From contig NZ_JANAEZ010000009.1 of the NCBI RefSeq assembly GCF_024813435.1, positions 124,001 through 188,000 of the forward strand: a stretch of 64,000 bases of DNA. Direction: 5' to 3'. A program made the position numbers and the translations under genes. The notes beneath the pieces are model-generated. The model worked only from the letters and a program-made list of their open reading frames with translations. It was not told where the DNA came from and made no database searches. The stretch comes from Cognataquiflexum gelatinilyticum. Lineage in GTDB: Bacteria; Bacteroidota; Bacteroidia; Cytophagales; Cyclobacteriaceae. Below, piece after piece: positions 18,073 to 27,216 of this stretch; the first letter of the stretch is position 1, and every line of letters starts with the position of its first letter.

Positions 18073-19716
18073 TTAAAATCTGGTAATGTCTCTTGGTATC
18101 TTTTTAAAAATAATATTCTTTTTGGCCATAAACTCACCCGGAAGCAAACAATTATCAGCATAGATTACATACTGCTCGCCTTTGGTCTTGATAAGCTCTA
18201 AAGCATCAAAGTCTAAAGTAGTCAATCTGTCTTTTTCATAAATAAAATAATAGACCGTGCTGTCTTTGATTCCCAATTCATACTGATTCATTCTTGACTC
18301 ATAAGTAGAACGGGTCTCTGAAAACCAGATGTATTCCCTGATTTTCTCCAGATCCACTGCCTCATTTAGATTTTGGTTCTCATCAAATAAAGGCAAACCC
18401 AATTCATAAAAATCAAACTCCCCACCTGTTCCTTCTATTGCCTTTGTTCCTGTTCCATATCCTTTGGCTACCCTTTTTATTCTTTCAGCTGTGATGTCAT
18501 TCGCATAGTCCTCCATTTCTATCAATATAAACTTACGGTTGCCTCCGTCTTCTTTGTTTAAGTTAAGTACTGCATGTCCAGTTGTACCAGAACCAGCAAA
18601 GGAATCTAATACTATTGCATCTTCATCTTGATGCAATGAAATAAGCCATTCTATTAAAGTCACCGGTTTTGGTGTGTCAAATAATTTTTCTCCGAATATT
18701 TCTTTTAAGCTGGCAGTTCCATCAGAATTATAACCAACGGAGTTTAACCACGTTGTCCAGCCCACCATTTTTTTTTCTTCTCTAATTTTCTCAAATGGAA
18801 CCCACCTTTCTTTTTCACCATTTACAATTACACCTTCATCATAGGGACATAATTCCCAATGAGCTATTTCAGGATTTTCAACTATTGGTTTCATTTTCTG
18901 TTTTTCGCCCCATCTCCAATGTCCTTCTTTACCATCATTTCTAAAAGGAAAAACTTCATCGCCATTTGGAGTTTTCAATGGGAACCATTGACCGGGCCTA
19001 TCCTTTCTTAAAGATGTCCCACCCCATTTTCTTAATTCTCTACCTTTTTTATATTTCCCAAACTTGTCTTTAAGATTTAAAGAACCAGCTGATCTTTCTT
19101 CCTGGGTAATACTACTGGCCGTTCCATTATGATATATTAATATATATTCATGGCCATTTCTCAAAAATCTTTTTTCTTTCCCGCCACTTGGTTCAGCTAA
19201 CCATGGTGCGCAAGCTAATTTATTTTGTTTTCCAAAAATATCATTCAATAAGTGTAGTCCATTTTCAAGTTCACTATCATCTAAACTCATAAAGATTAAC
19301 CCATCTTTATCTAATAATTTTTGCAGTAGCTTAATTCTAGGGTACATCATGCAAAGCCATTTATCATGGCGGGTAAGATCCTCACCCTCTTTCCCTACTA
19401 CTTCACCCAGCCATTTATTGATTTTCGGATGATTGACATTGTCGTTATAGACCCATCCTTCATTGCCGGTATTGTAAGGAGGATCTATATAGATGCACTT
19501 GATCTTTCCTTCATATTCAGGCAGGAGGCTTTTGAGTGCTTCGAGGTTGTCCCCATAGATGATTTTGTTGCCACTGTTGGTCGGTTCCTTTTGTTCTTCT
19601 CCTGACCCTGACAGCGGATCAGCTTTAAAACCGTATTTGTGTTCCAATACCCTGTATGGCACGTCTTGGTGGTGGCTTATTACTTTCTCTTTTCCTATCC
19701 AGTGCAGTGTCGGCAT
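18073..19716 (-). CDS. mod: type III DNA adenine methyltransferase Mod
   Basis: N6-adenine methyltransferase of 547 residues that also supplies target recognition for Res. The catalytic motif is DPPY at 78-81 in CIYIDPPYNTG, and the AdoMet motif is FAGSGTTG at 373-380. The order (catalytic motif first, AdoMet site later) is the beta class usual for type III Mod. The central part, residues about 150-340, is the likely target-recognition region. A 21-bp-period DNA array begins about 130 bp upstream of the start codon. Confidence 0.95.
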   Translation of the reverse strand: MPTLHWIGKEKVISHHQDVPYRVLEHKYGFKADPLSGSGEEQKEPTNSGNKIIYGDNLEALKSLLPEYEGKIKCIYIDPPYNTGNEGWVYNDNVNHPKINKWLGEVVGKEGEDLTRHDKWLCMMYPRIKLLQKLLDKDGLIFMSLDDSELENGLHLLNDIFGKQNKLACAPWLAEPSGGKEKRFLRNGHEYILIYHNGTASSITQEERSAGSLNLKDKFGKYKKGRELRKWGGTSLRKDRPGQWFPLKTPNGDEVFPFRNDGKEGHWRWGEKQKMKPIVENPEIAHWELCPYDEGVIVNGEKERWVPFEKIREEKKMVGWTTWLNSVGYNSDGTASLKEIFGEKLFDTPKPVTLIEWLISLHQDEDAIVLDSFAGSGTTGHAVLNLNKEDGGNRKFILIEMEDYANDITAERIKRVAKGYGTGTKAIEGTGGEFDFYELGLPLFDENQNLNEAVDLEKIREYIWFSETRSTYESRMNQYELGIKDSTVYYFIYEKDRLTTLDFDALELIKTKGEQYVIYADNCLLPGEFMAKKNIIFKKIPRDITRF

Positions 19717-19848
19717 ATGGTTATTTCTATTCTAGATGTGTGTTTTCAGTAAGGATGGCAAAATAAGTTTATTTCTTTAACCATTTCGTTTTTAAAGATA
19801 AAAAGGGTTTTAAAACCTTTTAAATGCCATTCTAATTTAATTTTAAAA

Positions 19849-20268
19849 TTTCTAAGTACCCTCCTCTCCTACTCCACTACCTTCTGAAGGTACATGAGTA
19901 CCTTATTTTGGTACTGCAGTATGCTTAGAAGGTACTCATGCATTAAAAAAGACTTCAGTTGAAGTCTTTTTTGATACAGCAGTAATCTTTTTTGTTACCT
20001 CAGTATTCTTTTTTGTTACAGGAGTTATCTTTTTTAGAACAGCAGTAATAAATTTCAATACTGAGGTATTCTAATTCAATACTGCGGTATTAAAATTTAC
20101 TACACATGAAATCTTTTTTGTTACTGCGGTACTTTTTTAGTCTTTCTCTGTATCAAAATTGCCTACTCCAGTATGCTCCGAGAGTACTCGAGTATGCTCC
20201 GAGGGTACTCGAGTACCTTCTGAAGGTACTGAATTAGTAATTTAAGGTACTGCAGTACCTTTTTGACA
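19849..20268. repeat. 21-bp-period array of TAC-N4-GTA cores (about 19-20 units)
   Basis: Tandem array with exact 21-bp spacing. Ten-base cores start at 19870, 19891, 19912, 19933, 19954, 19975, 19996, 20017, 20038, 20059, 20080, 20101, 20122, 20143, 20164, 20185, 20206, 20227 and 20248, with a weaker one at 19849. The typical core is TAC-N4-GTA, often a full palindrome (TACTGCAGTA, TACTCGAGTA). Units at 19870, 19933, 19954, 20017, 20038, 20101, 20143 and 20227 deviate. Each core is followed by an 11-base variable spacer; several spacers are alike (ATCTTTTTTGT, CCTTCTGAAGG). The period equals two DNA helical turns. Stops occur in every reading frame I followed on the minus strand. It lies between mod and the 159-residue gene. 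Confidence 0.93.
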
Positions 20269-20269
20269 T

Positions 20270-20298
20270 AAAAAAAGGCCGGATCTTTCGATCCGACC
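20270..20298 (-). terminator. hairpin terminator of the 159-residue gene
   Basis: On the minus strand GGTCGGATC, a GAAA loop and GATCCGGCC are followed by seven T. One C-A mismatch is present. It directly borders the 21-bp array. Confidence 0.88.
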
Positions 20299-20325
20299 TA
20301 GTTCAAAGGGTAACCCACGACTTTT

Positions 20326-20805
20326 TTATATTTCGTCACTTGGTTTTGACTTCCTTTTTCCCTGTGCTTCAAACCTCTTGCTGAGGTCTTCATAGATGGT
20401 TTTGGCATCGGGAACATTCATTTTGGCTGCCATCTTTACCGAGTTGTAATAACTGAGCGAACCTTCAAATGTTTCAGACCCTGTCAGCATCACGGTGTCA
20501 CTCAGGTTATTCTCAAGTTGCTGAACTGTACGGAAGATAGGAACCAGTGCAGAGTAGGCATCCCAGTCTTTTTCCAGTTCGGCGAGCTGTACAAATGACG
20601 GAAGAAATTGGGGATCAGATACAGCATAATCCATAACCTTGGCGACAAAAGGTTCGGACCCATCTCCCATTTTGAGAAGTTTGCGACGGTCTTCGGGGGT
20701 AAGGGCTTTGAGATAAGGCTTCAAAATGCCGTTAATGGTAGCTAGGGAATCTTTGACTGCTTGCAGTTCTGCGGGTGGGATGGTGATTGAGATTGAATTG
20801 TCCAT
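20326..20805 (-). CDS. hypothetical protein beside the 21-bp array
   Basis: Protein of 159 residues that I do not recognise. It has no signal peptide or membrane segment. It opens with an ITIPPAELQAVKDSL helix, then KALTPEDRRKLLKMGDG, and a central KDWDAYSALVPIF helix, and ends in a basic tail (KRKSKPSDEI). The composition is that of a small soluble all-helical protein. It has its own terminator and is upstream of, and in the same orientation as, mod-res, with the repeat array in between. Its role could be structural, DNA-linked or unrelated. Confidence 0.75.
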   Translation of the reverse strand: MDNSISITIPPAELQAVKDSLATINGILKPYLKALTPEDRRKLLKMGDGSEPFVAKVMDYAVSDPQFLPSFVQLAELEKDWDAYSALVPIFRTVQQLENNLSDTVMLTGSETFEGSLSYYNSVKMAAKMNVPDAKTIYEDLSKRFEAQGKRKSKPSDEI

Positions 20806-21078
20806 GTTGTTTGTTAAAGTTTATGGGTTAAAAATACTTATCAAACTAAAGTAACAATGCAATTTCGTCTTTCCTACTTAAACTCTAGTCTCAGAGGCAA
20901 CTTATCCGACTTAAACGTTTGCACACGGATAATCAAAAAATTTAAATAAATTTAAACTTCTCTCTAGAGTTTGTTTGAATCATACAATTTACGACCCACT
21001 TTGTATCCCGCTTTCTCCCAACCACAATTGACGTTTACCCTCTGACGTTTAAAAAAAAATTCTTAACCTTCATTTCAA

Positions 21079-21288
21079 ATGAAATCCGAAGAAGAACTTA
21101 ACCGGGAAATCATTGCTATCACGCTCAAAATCCGGGAATATTCCCCAAAATTCCAGCATGGCCCGGGAGGGGATTCTGAGTCCGATACCAATTTGGATAG
21201 CAACCTAGAATACAACAAATACTTAGACAGTTACCTTGATTCTTTGAAACAGATTCTTAAAAAGTACGAGGAGAATCACAGGGCATAA
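21079..21288 (+). CDS. small hypothetical acidic protein
   Basis: Protein of 69 residues opening MKSEEELNREIIAITLKIRE and closing in a charged helix (LDSLKQILKKYEENHRA). It resembles a small Bacteroidota family with EELN..I..IT..I N-termini that has no known function. The middle is Gly/Ser/Asp-rich and looks unstructured. An A-rich stretch precedes the ATG. Single gene, facing away from the 159-residue gene. Confidence 0.55.
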   Translation: MKSEEELNREIIAITLKIREYSPKFQHGPGGDSESDTNLDSNLEYNKYLDSYLDSLKQILKKYEENHRA

Positions 21289-21456
21289 GTTGAATACTCG
21301 ATTGAGGCCAATTGATTTTTACCTTGACATAATCAATTTTCACCATGTATTTACTTCCATCCACCTCAGGCTCATTCTGACCTTTTTTTTGAAAAATTGA
21401 AGTCATACTACCAAAAGATTTCTTCCACCAAACTGCCCTGACACTATCAAAAAAGC

Positions 21457-21503
21457 AAAAACCTCAACCCAAAATGGAAAGTACCATTCAAGTTGAGGTT
21501 TTT
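21457..21503. terminator. hairpin terminator of DUF1254 gene B
   Basis: AAAAACCTCAAC (21457-21468) pairs with GTTGAGGTTTTT (21492-21503), loop containing TGGAAAGTACCA. It is nearly identical to 12512-12560. Confidence 0.85.
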
Positions 21504-21535
21504 ACATTTAGAATGAAGAATATATTGGCAGTAGG

Positions 21536-22930
21536 TTACTGCACCCGAAGCAATGGAGCTTGTTTCCAAGTACCGTCAAGCGCTTCCGGCTTTGGCCAAT
21601 AAAGTCGGTTAAACAGCAAGAAGGCCCCTTTTGGAGCAGGAAGCCAATTGGATTCTTTGTCCTTCCCGGGTGATTCATGTTGAATATATAGCGTTAGACC
21701 TCCATCTTCATCCATTTTGAATTGCGACAGCATGGTCGAGTTCAACAGGTAGCGATTGATTGGATTGTGAACCAATAGGCTTGCAGGAGAATCGTACATA
21801 GTAAGCGACCAGAAAGAGTTAACAGGGGGCATCTGACCCTTCTCAAAACGCAAGTTGTACCGATGAGAGCCGTCCAGCATTTGGCCGTCACTGTCCGTGA
21901 AGTAAGGCAGATAGATCGCTTCTTCCTTCGAAAGTCCATAGATCCCGATCACCGCTGCACCCATCCTATAGAGGTAATTGTTCTGGAGATGCTCACGGGT
22001 GCCAAGTGCATCACCGGACGTCATCTCACCCCTGTTGAACCGATCTCTTAATCCCTGGAAATCAGACCATGCATCGGTGATGCCAGCCTCAATCGCCTCC
22101 TTTATTTCAGGCGATAGTTCCTCTGCATCAAAAGTTTTACCTGCACCGATACCGATCTTTTCAAATCGCTCCATTAAAGCCACTTCTGATGGATGGGTTG
22201 GGCAGAATTGAAGGTAAAAGTTCAACAGTGAAAAGAAATCGAGAGATGTTCTCTGTGAGTCAGGAGTAAGCGGTTGGGGAAATTCTATGGCCGGTGCGGC
22301 TTTAGGGGCTGGATTTTTAAGAAATGCTGATAAGGGCTGAGCAATATACTGTTCCTGAATCTTCTTGACATTTTCGAGGTCGTCCGGATTGAAGAGTTGT
22401 GTCCGAAACTGGGCGGAGGCGATTTCGGTCTCACAGCGAATCACGCGTGTAATTCCTTCAGGTTTTTCACCTTGCCAGTTGGGTCCGGCAACAAGAAAAC
22501 TGCCTCCATTGTTACCGTCCGTACGACTCCCGGGAATATCAAAATTGTGCGTATATAGGTCAATCAACTGCAAGCTCCAGTAACGTTCAGGAGCGATGGG
22601 TGGTACAGTAAACACGATAGGTTCTGCACGCAGATCCAAGCCGATCCAAGAGTACGGGGTGTCAGAATTGGGTGTCTGAATCGCCCTGTCATCAGGTGTG
22701 AATACCCGAGGAATATTGACGAGCGTGTTGTAAAGTCCTTTATAGTTCGCGTGGCCTTTATCAACGAAATAGGTGTACTGTACACGCATATTGTCCACAA
22801 GTGGGAAGCCGTAAAGGTATGCCTCTTTGGCGATGGCCCGGACTTCTTCGGGTGTAACTTCAGTTTTCGGACTTTGGCAGCCAATGGCAAAAGCAATAAT
22901 GCCTAAGCCAAGCAACAATTTATTTTTCAT
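21536..22930 (-). CDS. DUF1254/DUF1214 lipoprotein (copy B)
   Basis: Paralogue of copy A, 464 residues, lipobox AIGC (C18). The same block order is present: EVRAIAKEAYLYGFPLVDN, QTPNSDTPYSW, SLQLIDLYTHNF, then DUF1214 with MPPVNSFWSLTMY and GKDKESNWLPAP. Codon usage looks more G/C-rich than in copy A. Downstream is the matching terminator; upstream (86 bp) is the MBL-fold gene in the same orientation. The pair with copy A points to a tandem module duplication. Confidence 0.92.
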   Translation of the reverse strand: MKNKLLLGLGIIAFAIGCQSPKTEVTPEEVRAIAKEAYLYGFPLVDNMRVQYTYFVDKGHANYKGLYNTLVNIPRVFTPDDRAIQTPNSDTPYSWIGLDLRAEPIVFTVPPIAPERYWSLQLIDLYTHNFDIPGSRTDGNNGGSFLVAGPNWQGEKPEGITRVIRCETEIASAQFRTQLFNPDDLENVKKIQEQYIAQPLSAFLKNPAPKAAPAIEFPQPLTPDSQRTSLDFFSLLNFYLQFCPTHPSEVALMERFEKIGIGAGKTFDAEELSPEIKEAIEAGITDAWSDFQGLRDRFNRGEMTSGDALGTREHLQNNYLYRMGAAVIGIYGLSKEEAIYLPYFTDSDGQMLDGSHRYNLRFEKGQMPPVNSFWSLTMYDSPASLLVHNPINRYLLNSTMLSQFKMDEDGGLTLYIQHESPGKDKESNWLPAPKGAFLLFNRLYWPKPEALDGTWKQAPLLRVQ

Positions 22931-23016
22931 CGTTTCTAATTTTAAATGATAATTTCATTTAGGAAAATCTAGCAATGATCTTTGATGCATATATATATGT
23001 TTTTTTTAATCGGAGC

Positions 23017-24852
23017 TTAAAATTGGTCCTCCGCATTAGTCATTGGTATGGTATAATTTTTAGCCGGATCAAACTTGTCAAACAAATCCATAACGGTCTT
23101 CAAATCTTCCATACTTCCTTTGGTCATCTTAACCCCGCCGCTTTTGGCAGCTTCTTCCAAAGTGGTGGAGTTGAGATAGAGATCAGCCCATGTTTTGGTA
23201 TCCACTATGCAGCTTATATCCGCCGGCCTGTAATGGTTGGCCGGATTGGGAACAAATTCCGCTATGCCCCTGCGTACGTGCAAGCCTGCTGAAGTGCCGT
23301 TAGAGAAATTGAAGACCAACATCTTCTCGGTATTTTCTGATTTTTTTGGATCAATCCGCACCCTATACATGTCCACAAAAAAAGTAGGTTTGGCAGCTAT
23401 GATATCCTGCTTAGGTGGCACTACCCTAGGAATCTGCACTTCTCCTTCAAGTGCACGTGCCTCACTTAAGAAAAAGGAACGACCTATTACACTCAAGGAA
23501 GTTTGGCCCATAGCCCTGTATACATCGGCCAATAATTTTCTGGCTTCGGTGTCTTTAGAGTCAATTGTAAACAGGTAATTTCCAAGTTGTGCTGCCCAAG
23601 CAAATTCACGTTTGGCAAATGAAGCCTTGGCTGCCTGCAACACTTTTTTTCTTCCTCCCATCAATGCGACTGTCTTTTGTGCTTCTTCTACAGGAGGTAG
23701 TTTGTGCAGGGTAGAGAGGTTTCTGTCAAACCAACCCATTTGGTGGTAAAATACCGCCGGCGTAAACCAAGGAACTTCTCCGTAAGCTTGTGCATTGTTT
23801 GGAAAAGCAGCAAGGTGTTTGGGTTGATAGACAAAATACCTCAATTCATCAGGACCCAAACCATGCAAAATTCCTCTGAGGGATTGGTCATAAACCAGCG
23901 TGACCATATCCATGTAATTTGAAATGGCATCAAACACTTCTTTGCTACCCTGAACTGTTTTGGCGTGGGTATTCATCATCACTTCAGGTTTCAAGTCCCT
24001 GATTACCTGAAGTCCGTTTCTCCATTCCCTAGGATCTCTGTAGGAAGCGCCTCTGATACTGTAAAGGTTTGGTGTTCCCGGCCAATAGAAATTGTTCATG
24101 ACCGCTTTTTGCTTTGGCAAATAAATGGTCAAGCTGTGGTCATCTGATCTATTTTCAGTAAAAAATTGAAAATCAATGCCTCCAATCTCCACAATTTCCC
24201 CGTTTTCAACAATTTTGTTGGCAGGCAAGTACGCATTTTCTTTGATGCGGTACCTTTGACCAAGCAGGCCATCTGCGCCTGTATCAGGAAGAAAATTACT
24301 GAATTGAATCAACTGCCTTGCTGTCAAAACCGGTCCCAATTCAGGAATCTGCGCTATCGCACCTCCCGACATAAAATTATTTTGAACTGTTTCGTTGAGC
24401 CTTTTGTGACCAATAATCATGGCTGTTTGCGGATCATCAACCAACATGCCTGTGCCCATGCAATAGTGCGAGTGGGTATAGATGGCTGCAATGATGGGTT
24501 TTTTACTGATGTTTTCCCGAATAACTTCCCTGAGTTTAATCCCCTCTTCTTTTGAATCGCCGGAATCAATAATTATCAATCCCTCATCTGATTCAATTAC
24601 CACCACATTGGTAATAGAATACCCGCCAAGTACCCAAATCCCCTCAGAAGCTTTTTCTATGGTAGGTTGAGGATATATCAATTGTAATGTCTGTGCAAAC
24701 CCTGCATCGGCCACAGCGCCGTTTGGGGCGGTTATTGTTTTTACATCCTCCCTACCCATATACCTACCAGGGTAATTGAGGGTTGATTGTGCGTGCAACA
24801 TGTTTATTAGGCCTGCAGCTACCATCAGTGATAAAAGAATCTGTTTTTTCAT
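23017..24852 (-). CDS. alkyl-sulfatase-like MBL protein with degenerate metal site
   Basis: Secreted protein of 611 residues (signal peptide ending MLHA-QST). It has the layout of linear alkyl sulfatases: MBL fold to about residue 330, dimerisation domain (about 340-475), SCP2-like C-terminal domain (about 500-605). The metal motif is degenerate: H127 and H129 are kept, but the expected Asp-His is C131-M132. The two ligand glutamates of the other paralogue correspond to D237/D238 and N254. H296 may be the remaining ligand. So catalysis may be altered or lost. Lies between DUF1254-B and AraC-TM2. Confidence 0.88.
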   Translation of the reverse strand: MKKQILLSLMVAAGLINMLHAQSTLNYPGRYMGREDVKTITAPNGAVADAGFAQTLQLIYPQPTIEKASEGIWVLGGYSITNVVVIESDEGLIIIDSGDSKEEGIKLREVIRENISKKPIIAAIYTHSHYCMGTGMLVDDPQTAMIIGHKRLNETVQNNFMSGGAIAQIPELGPVLTARQLIQFSNFLPDTGADGLLGQRYRIKENAYLPANKIVENGEIVEIGGIDFQFFTENRSDDHSLTIYLPKQKAVMNNFYWPGTPNLYSIRGASYRDPREWRNGLQVIRDLKPEVMMNTHAKTVQGSKEVFDAISNYMDMVTLVYDQSLRGILHGLGPDELRYFVYQPKHLAAFPNNAQAYGEVPWFTPAVFYHQMGWFDRNLSTLHKLPPVEEAQKTVALMGGRKKVLQAAKASFAKREFAWAAQLGNYLFTIDSKDTEARKLLADVYRAMGQTSLSVIGRSFFLSEARALEGEVQIPRVVPPKQDIIAAKPTFFVDMYRVRIDPKKSENTEKMLVFNFSNGTSAGLHVRRGIAEFVPNPANHYRPADISCIVDTKTWADLYLNSTTLEEAAKSGGVKMTKGSMEDLKTVMDLFDKFDPAKNYTIPMTNAEDQF

Positions 24853-25103
24853 GGTGTATTTTGGAATGGAAATTATGTTTAACTGCTATTACTATTTATT
24901 GGGCAGAAAAGTATGGTATGGTGAATTGACCCAATCTAACAAGAGGTTTCATGATGGCTACAACTCAAAAATAAGTCAAGGCATCTTGTAAGGCTAAATG
25001 TGCTGGCATGTATTCAATCAAGAATGGCGAATACTAACGACTTGGTATATAAAAAATCGGCTGATTTATTTCCTGAGCGTGGCCGTGGGCTGATTATTGA
25101 ACT

Positions 25104-26273
25104 CTAGGACTTATAAAAATTTTCCCTGTATTCAGATGGTGAGGTTCCAAGAAATTTTTTGAAAGCATTGGTGAATGAATTGCGGTTATTAAACCCGCAT
25201 TCAGTGGCGATGGCTTCTATTTTATAATTTGTCCATTCTCCTTTTTCAATTTTATCAACGCAATACTGAACACGCTTTTGGTTAATATAATCCAAAAACC
25301 CCAAACCCTTGAAGGTATTCAGGCTTTTGGAAATTTGATAAACCGGGATATGGATATCTTTCGAAAAATCATTGATCGTATACCCTATATTCAAAAAAAA
25401 TCTGTTTTCTACCATTCCGGATTCTATCATTTGCATGACATCTTCCAATTTTTTTCCCTCTGCATCGGATATGGGAGCTTTCTTAAGAGCTTTAGTAAAC
25501 TTTGATATCCTATTTCCTCCCTCATAAGGCCTTCCATAGAGCAAGGAAGGAAAAAAGAAAAGTGAAGCACTTGAAAGCATCACCCATCCCACTGAGAAGG
25601 AGTTGACGATATGATAGGTAGTCAATTTGTCCAGCCAAAAAACAGTGAGGTAAAAAGGAAACCACATGAAAAACTGGCAAAACAGAAAAAATATCATCCA
25701 ATTTTTCCAAACCTTGTTTTCATGGGTCAATATTGAATGACCTTTTACCCATCTGACTAAAATAACAACCTGTGCCACCCAATAGAGACTGAATAGCACT
25801 GTCCGGAATTCTTGGTGAAAACCCGGACCGATAAACCTCCCTTGGGAAAATTTTCCCAAAAGGTCCAAATCATTGATTTCTAAAAGGATGAGTTCAGTCT
25901 TTTGTGCAGAAGATAACGACAACACATCCCAATAATCCACCAAATAAATCAAAAGCGGAATCGCATGCAGCATGTCGTACCAACGCCAAAGCCTATTCTT
26001 GGTATGGAAAATTGTATATAAATAAGGCATCGGGATAAAAATCAAGACAAACACATTTCCCAACCTGTACAAAAAAGGCCAATAGACAATCAATTGTGAA
26101 ACAAGGGAGAAACTCACAAAAATTCCCAGAGAAATGCTTAGCTGCCCTATACCCAAAGGTTGATTGACAGGATTGGTCTTGAATCCGAAATAAAGAATAA
26201 CCGCAGAAGATACTACCCCCACGATGACAGCGGCCAAATGAGCAAAGGTGATAGAATCAAAACTTATTTCCAT
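25104..26273 (-). CDS. membrane-anchored AraC-family regulator (AraC-TM2)
   Basis: 389 residues, same plan as AraC-TM1: about seven N-terminal hydrophobic helices, then an AraC domain (PVYQISKSLNTFKGLGFLDYIN; ATECGFNNRNSFTNAFKKF). Closely similar to AraC-TM1 along the whole length, including the SSAQK-ELIL loop. It is 251 bp upstream of the degenerate MBL gene and 167 bp downstream of the DUF2490 gene 26440-27216, all minus strand. Confidence 0.92.
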   Translation of the reverse strand: MEISFDSITFAHLAAVIVGVVSSAVILYFGFKTNPVNQPLGIGQLSISLGIFVSFSLVSQLIVYWPFLYRLGNVFVLIFIPMPYLYTIFHTKNRLWRWYDMLHAIPLLIYLVDYWDVLSLSSAQKTELILLEINDLDLLGKFSQGRFIGPGFHQEFRTVLFSLYWVAQVVILVRWVKGHSILTHENKVWKNWMIFFLFCQFFMWFPFYLTVFWLDKLTTYHIVNSFSVGWVMLSSASLFFFPSLLYGRPYEGGNRISKFTKALKKAPISDAEGKKLEDVMQMIESGMVENRFFLNIGYTINDFSKDIHIPVYQISKSLNTFKGLGFLDYINQKRVQYCVDKIEKGEWTNYKIEAIATECGFNNRNSFTNAFKKFLGTSPSEYRENFYKS

Positions 26274-26439
26274 TCGATTAAAAATTCCCTGCTTAATTTA
26301 TTTGGATGAATAGTTTCTCAAGTAATGAATATTCGGACAATTTAAAAAGACAAGCGGATGAAAAAATGAAAGTCTTAATTGTACAGTAAACCTACAAAAA
26401 TAATTCACCTGTCATTTACAGGTTGGAAGGTAAAAACCA

Positions 26440-27216
26440 TCAGTCAATCACCGGTATTTCCTCAACTGTAATGGTCTTCTTTTTCCTAAAATCGAGTTGG
26501 TGAAAAAGTGTGATCCTAAAGGAATTGATGGTACGGGTTTCCTTGAGAAAGGGCTGTTGCTGTAAGATAAGCTGGTAAAGTACGGCCAAACTGACGGTTT
26601 TGGAAGGCGAAATCAGTACTCCCGCCAAAGTCCTGTTCTGGTCAAAAAGCATATACCCTATTTCCTCCTTGTTATGGATAAAAAACTCATTGGCCACCTG
26701 CCAACGAAAAGAAGTCTGTCTGTCAGGTCTTCTCGCGATCGGGCCATCTAATTGGATCAGATAGCGGTACCGGTTTGTGAGAAAGACTTCAGTTTCATCC
26801 AAAGCCGCATCTGTAAACAACTGTCTCCATCGGTGTTCAATCCGGATGCGGTGGGTGAAATTTATTTTCCCGGAAGAGTGGCTGTACTGAACCTGTTCAT
26901 AAAGCCTGTTTTCATGCAGCCAGATCCGTTCTTGTTGAGGCACAAAAGTCCCAAACCATGCATAACCTGCAGTAATTCTGAACCCTGTTTTGGTATGGTA
27001 ATTCATCCCCATCCTTGCCGCACTCAGACTTGAATTGAAAGGAATGATCCCGTTGGTCCTGTGATTAAGGTCGAAGCCATAACTCCATCTGTCAGCAAAT
27101 CTTCCAGTGTGGTTATAAGTAAACCAATATTGGGGTTTATTGGATTGGGCCTGAACCTGAAATCCAACAAATAGAAAAATAAAAAAGGGGAAAAACATCC
27201 TTTTGGCCCTTTTCAT
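26440..27216 (-). CDS. DUF2490-type outer-membrane protein
   Basis: I choose the start at 27216 (258 residues) because it gives a normal signal peptide (basic start, then FFPFFIFLFVGFQVQA-QSN). A longer frame to 27345 exists but would put 43 polar residues in front, and a -7 box at 27348-27355 leaves an ordinary leader. The mature part is a beta-rich barrel (YWFTYNHTGRFADRWSYG, MGMNYHTKTGFRITAGYAW, FTHRIRIEHRWRQ). Related to 10022-10792. Function unknown. Confidence 0.75.
   Translation of the reverse strand: MKRAKRMFFPFFIFLFVGFQVQAQSNKPQYWFTYNHTGRFADRWSYGFDLNHRTNGIIPFNSSLSAARMGMNYHTKTGFRITAGYAWFGTFVPQQERIWLHENRLYEQVQYSHSSGKINFTHRIRIEHRWRQLFTDAALDETEVFLTNRYRYLIQLDGPIARRPDRQTSFRWQVANEFFIHNKEEIGYMLFDQNRTLAGVLISPSKTVSLAVLYQLILQQQPFLKETRTINSFRITLFHQLDFRKKKTITVEEIPVID

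Noticed and set aside
19849..20268. CRISPR array
   Set aside because: Units are 21 bp with a 10-base variable core and 11-base spacers; CRISPR repeats are longer and near identical, spacers are about 30 bp, and no cas gene is near.
19849..20268. Coding heptad repeat on the minus strand
   Set aside because: One frame reads x-T-x-V heptads (for example ITAVLKK), as 21 bp is seven codons, but at least five in-frame stops fall in it, and no start or signal supports a gene. The reading follows automatically from the TAC-N4-GTA core.
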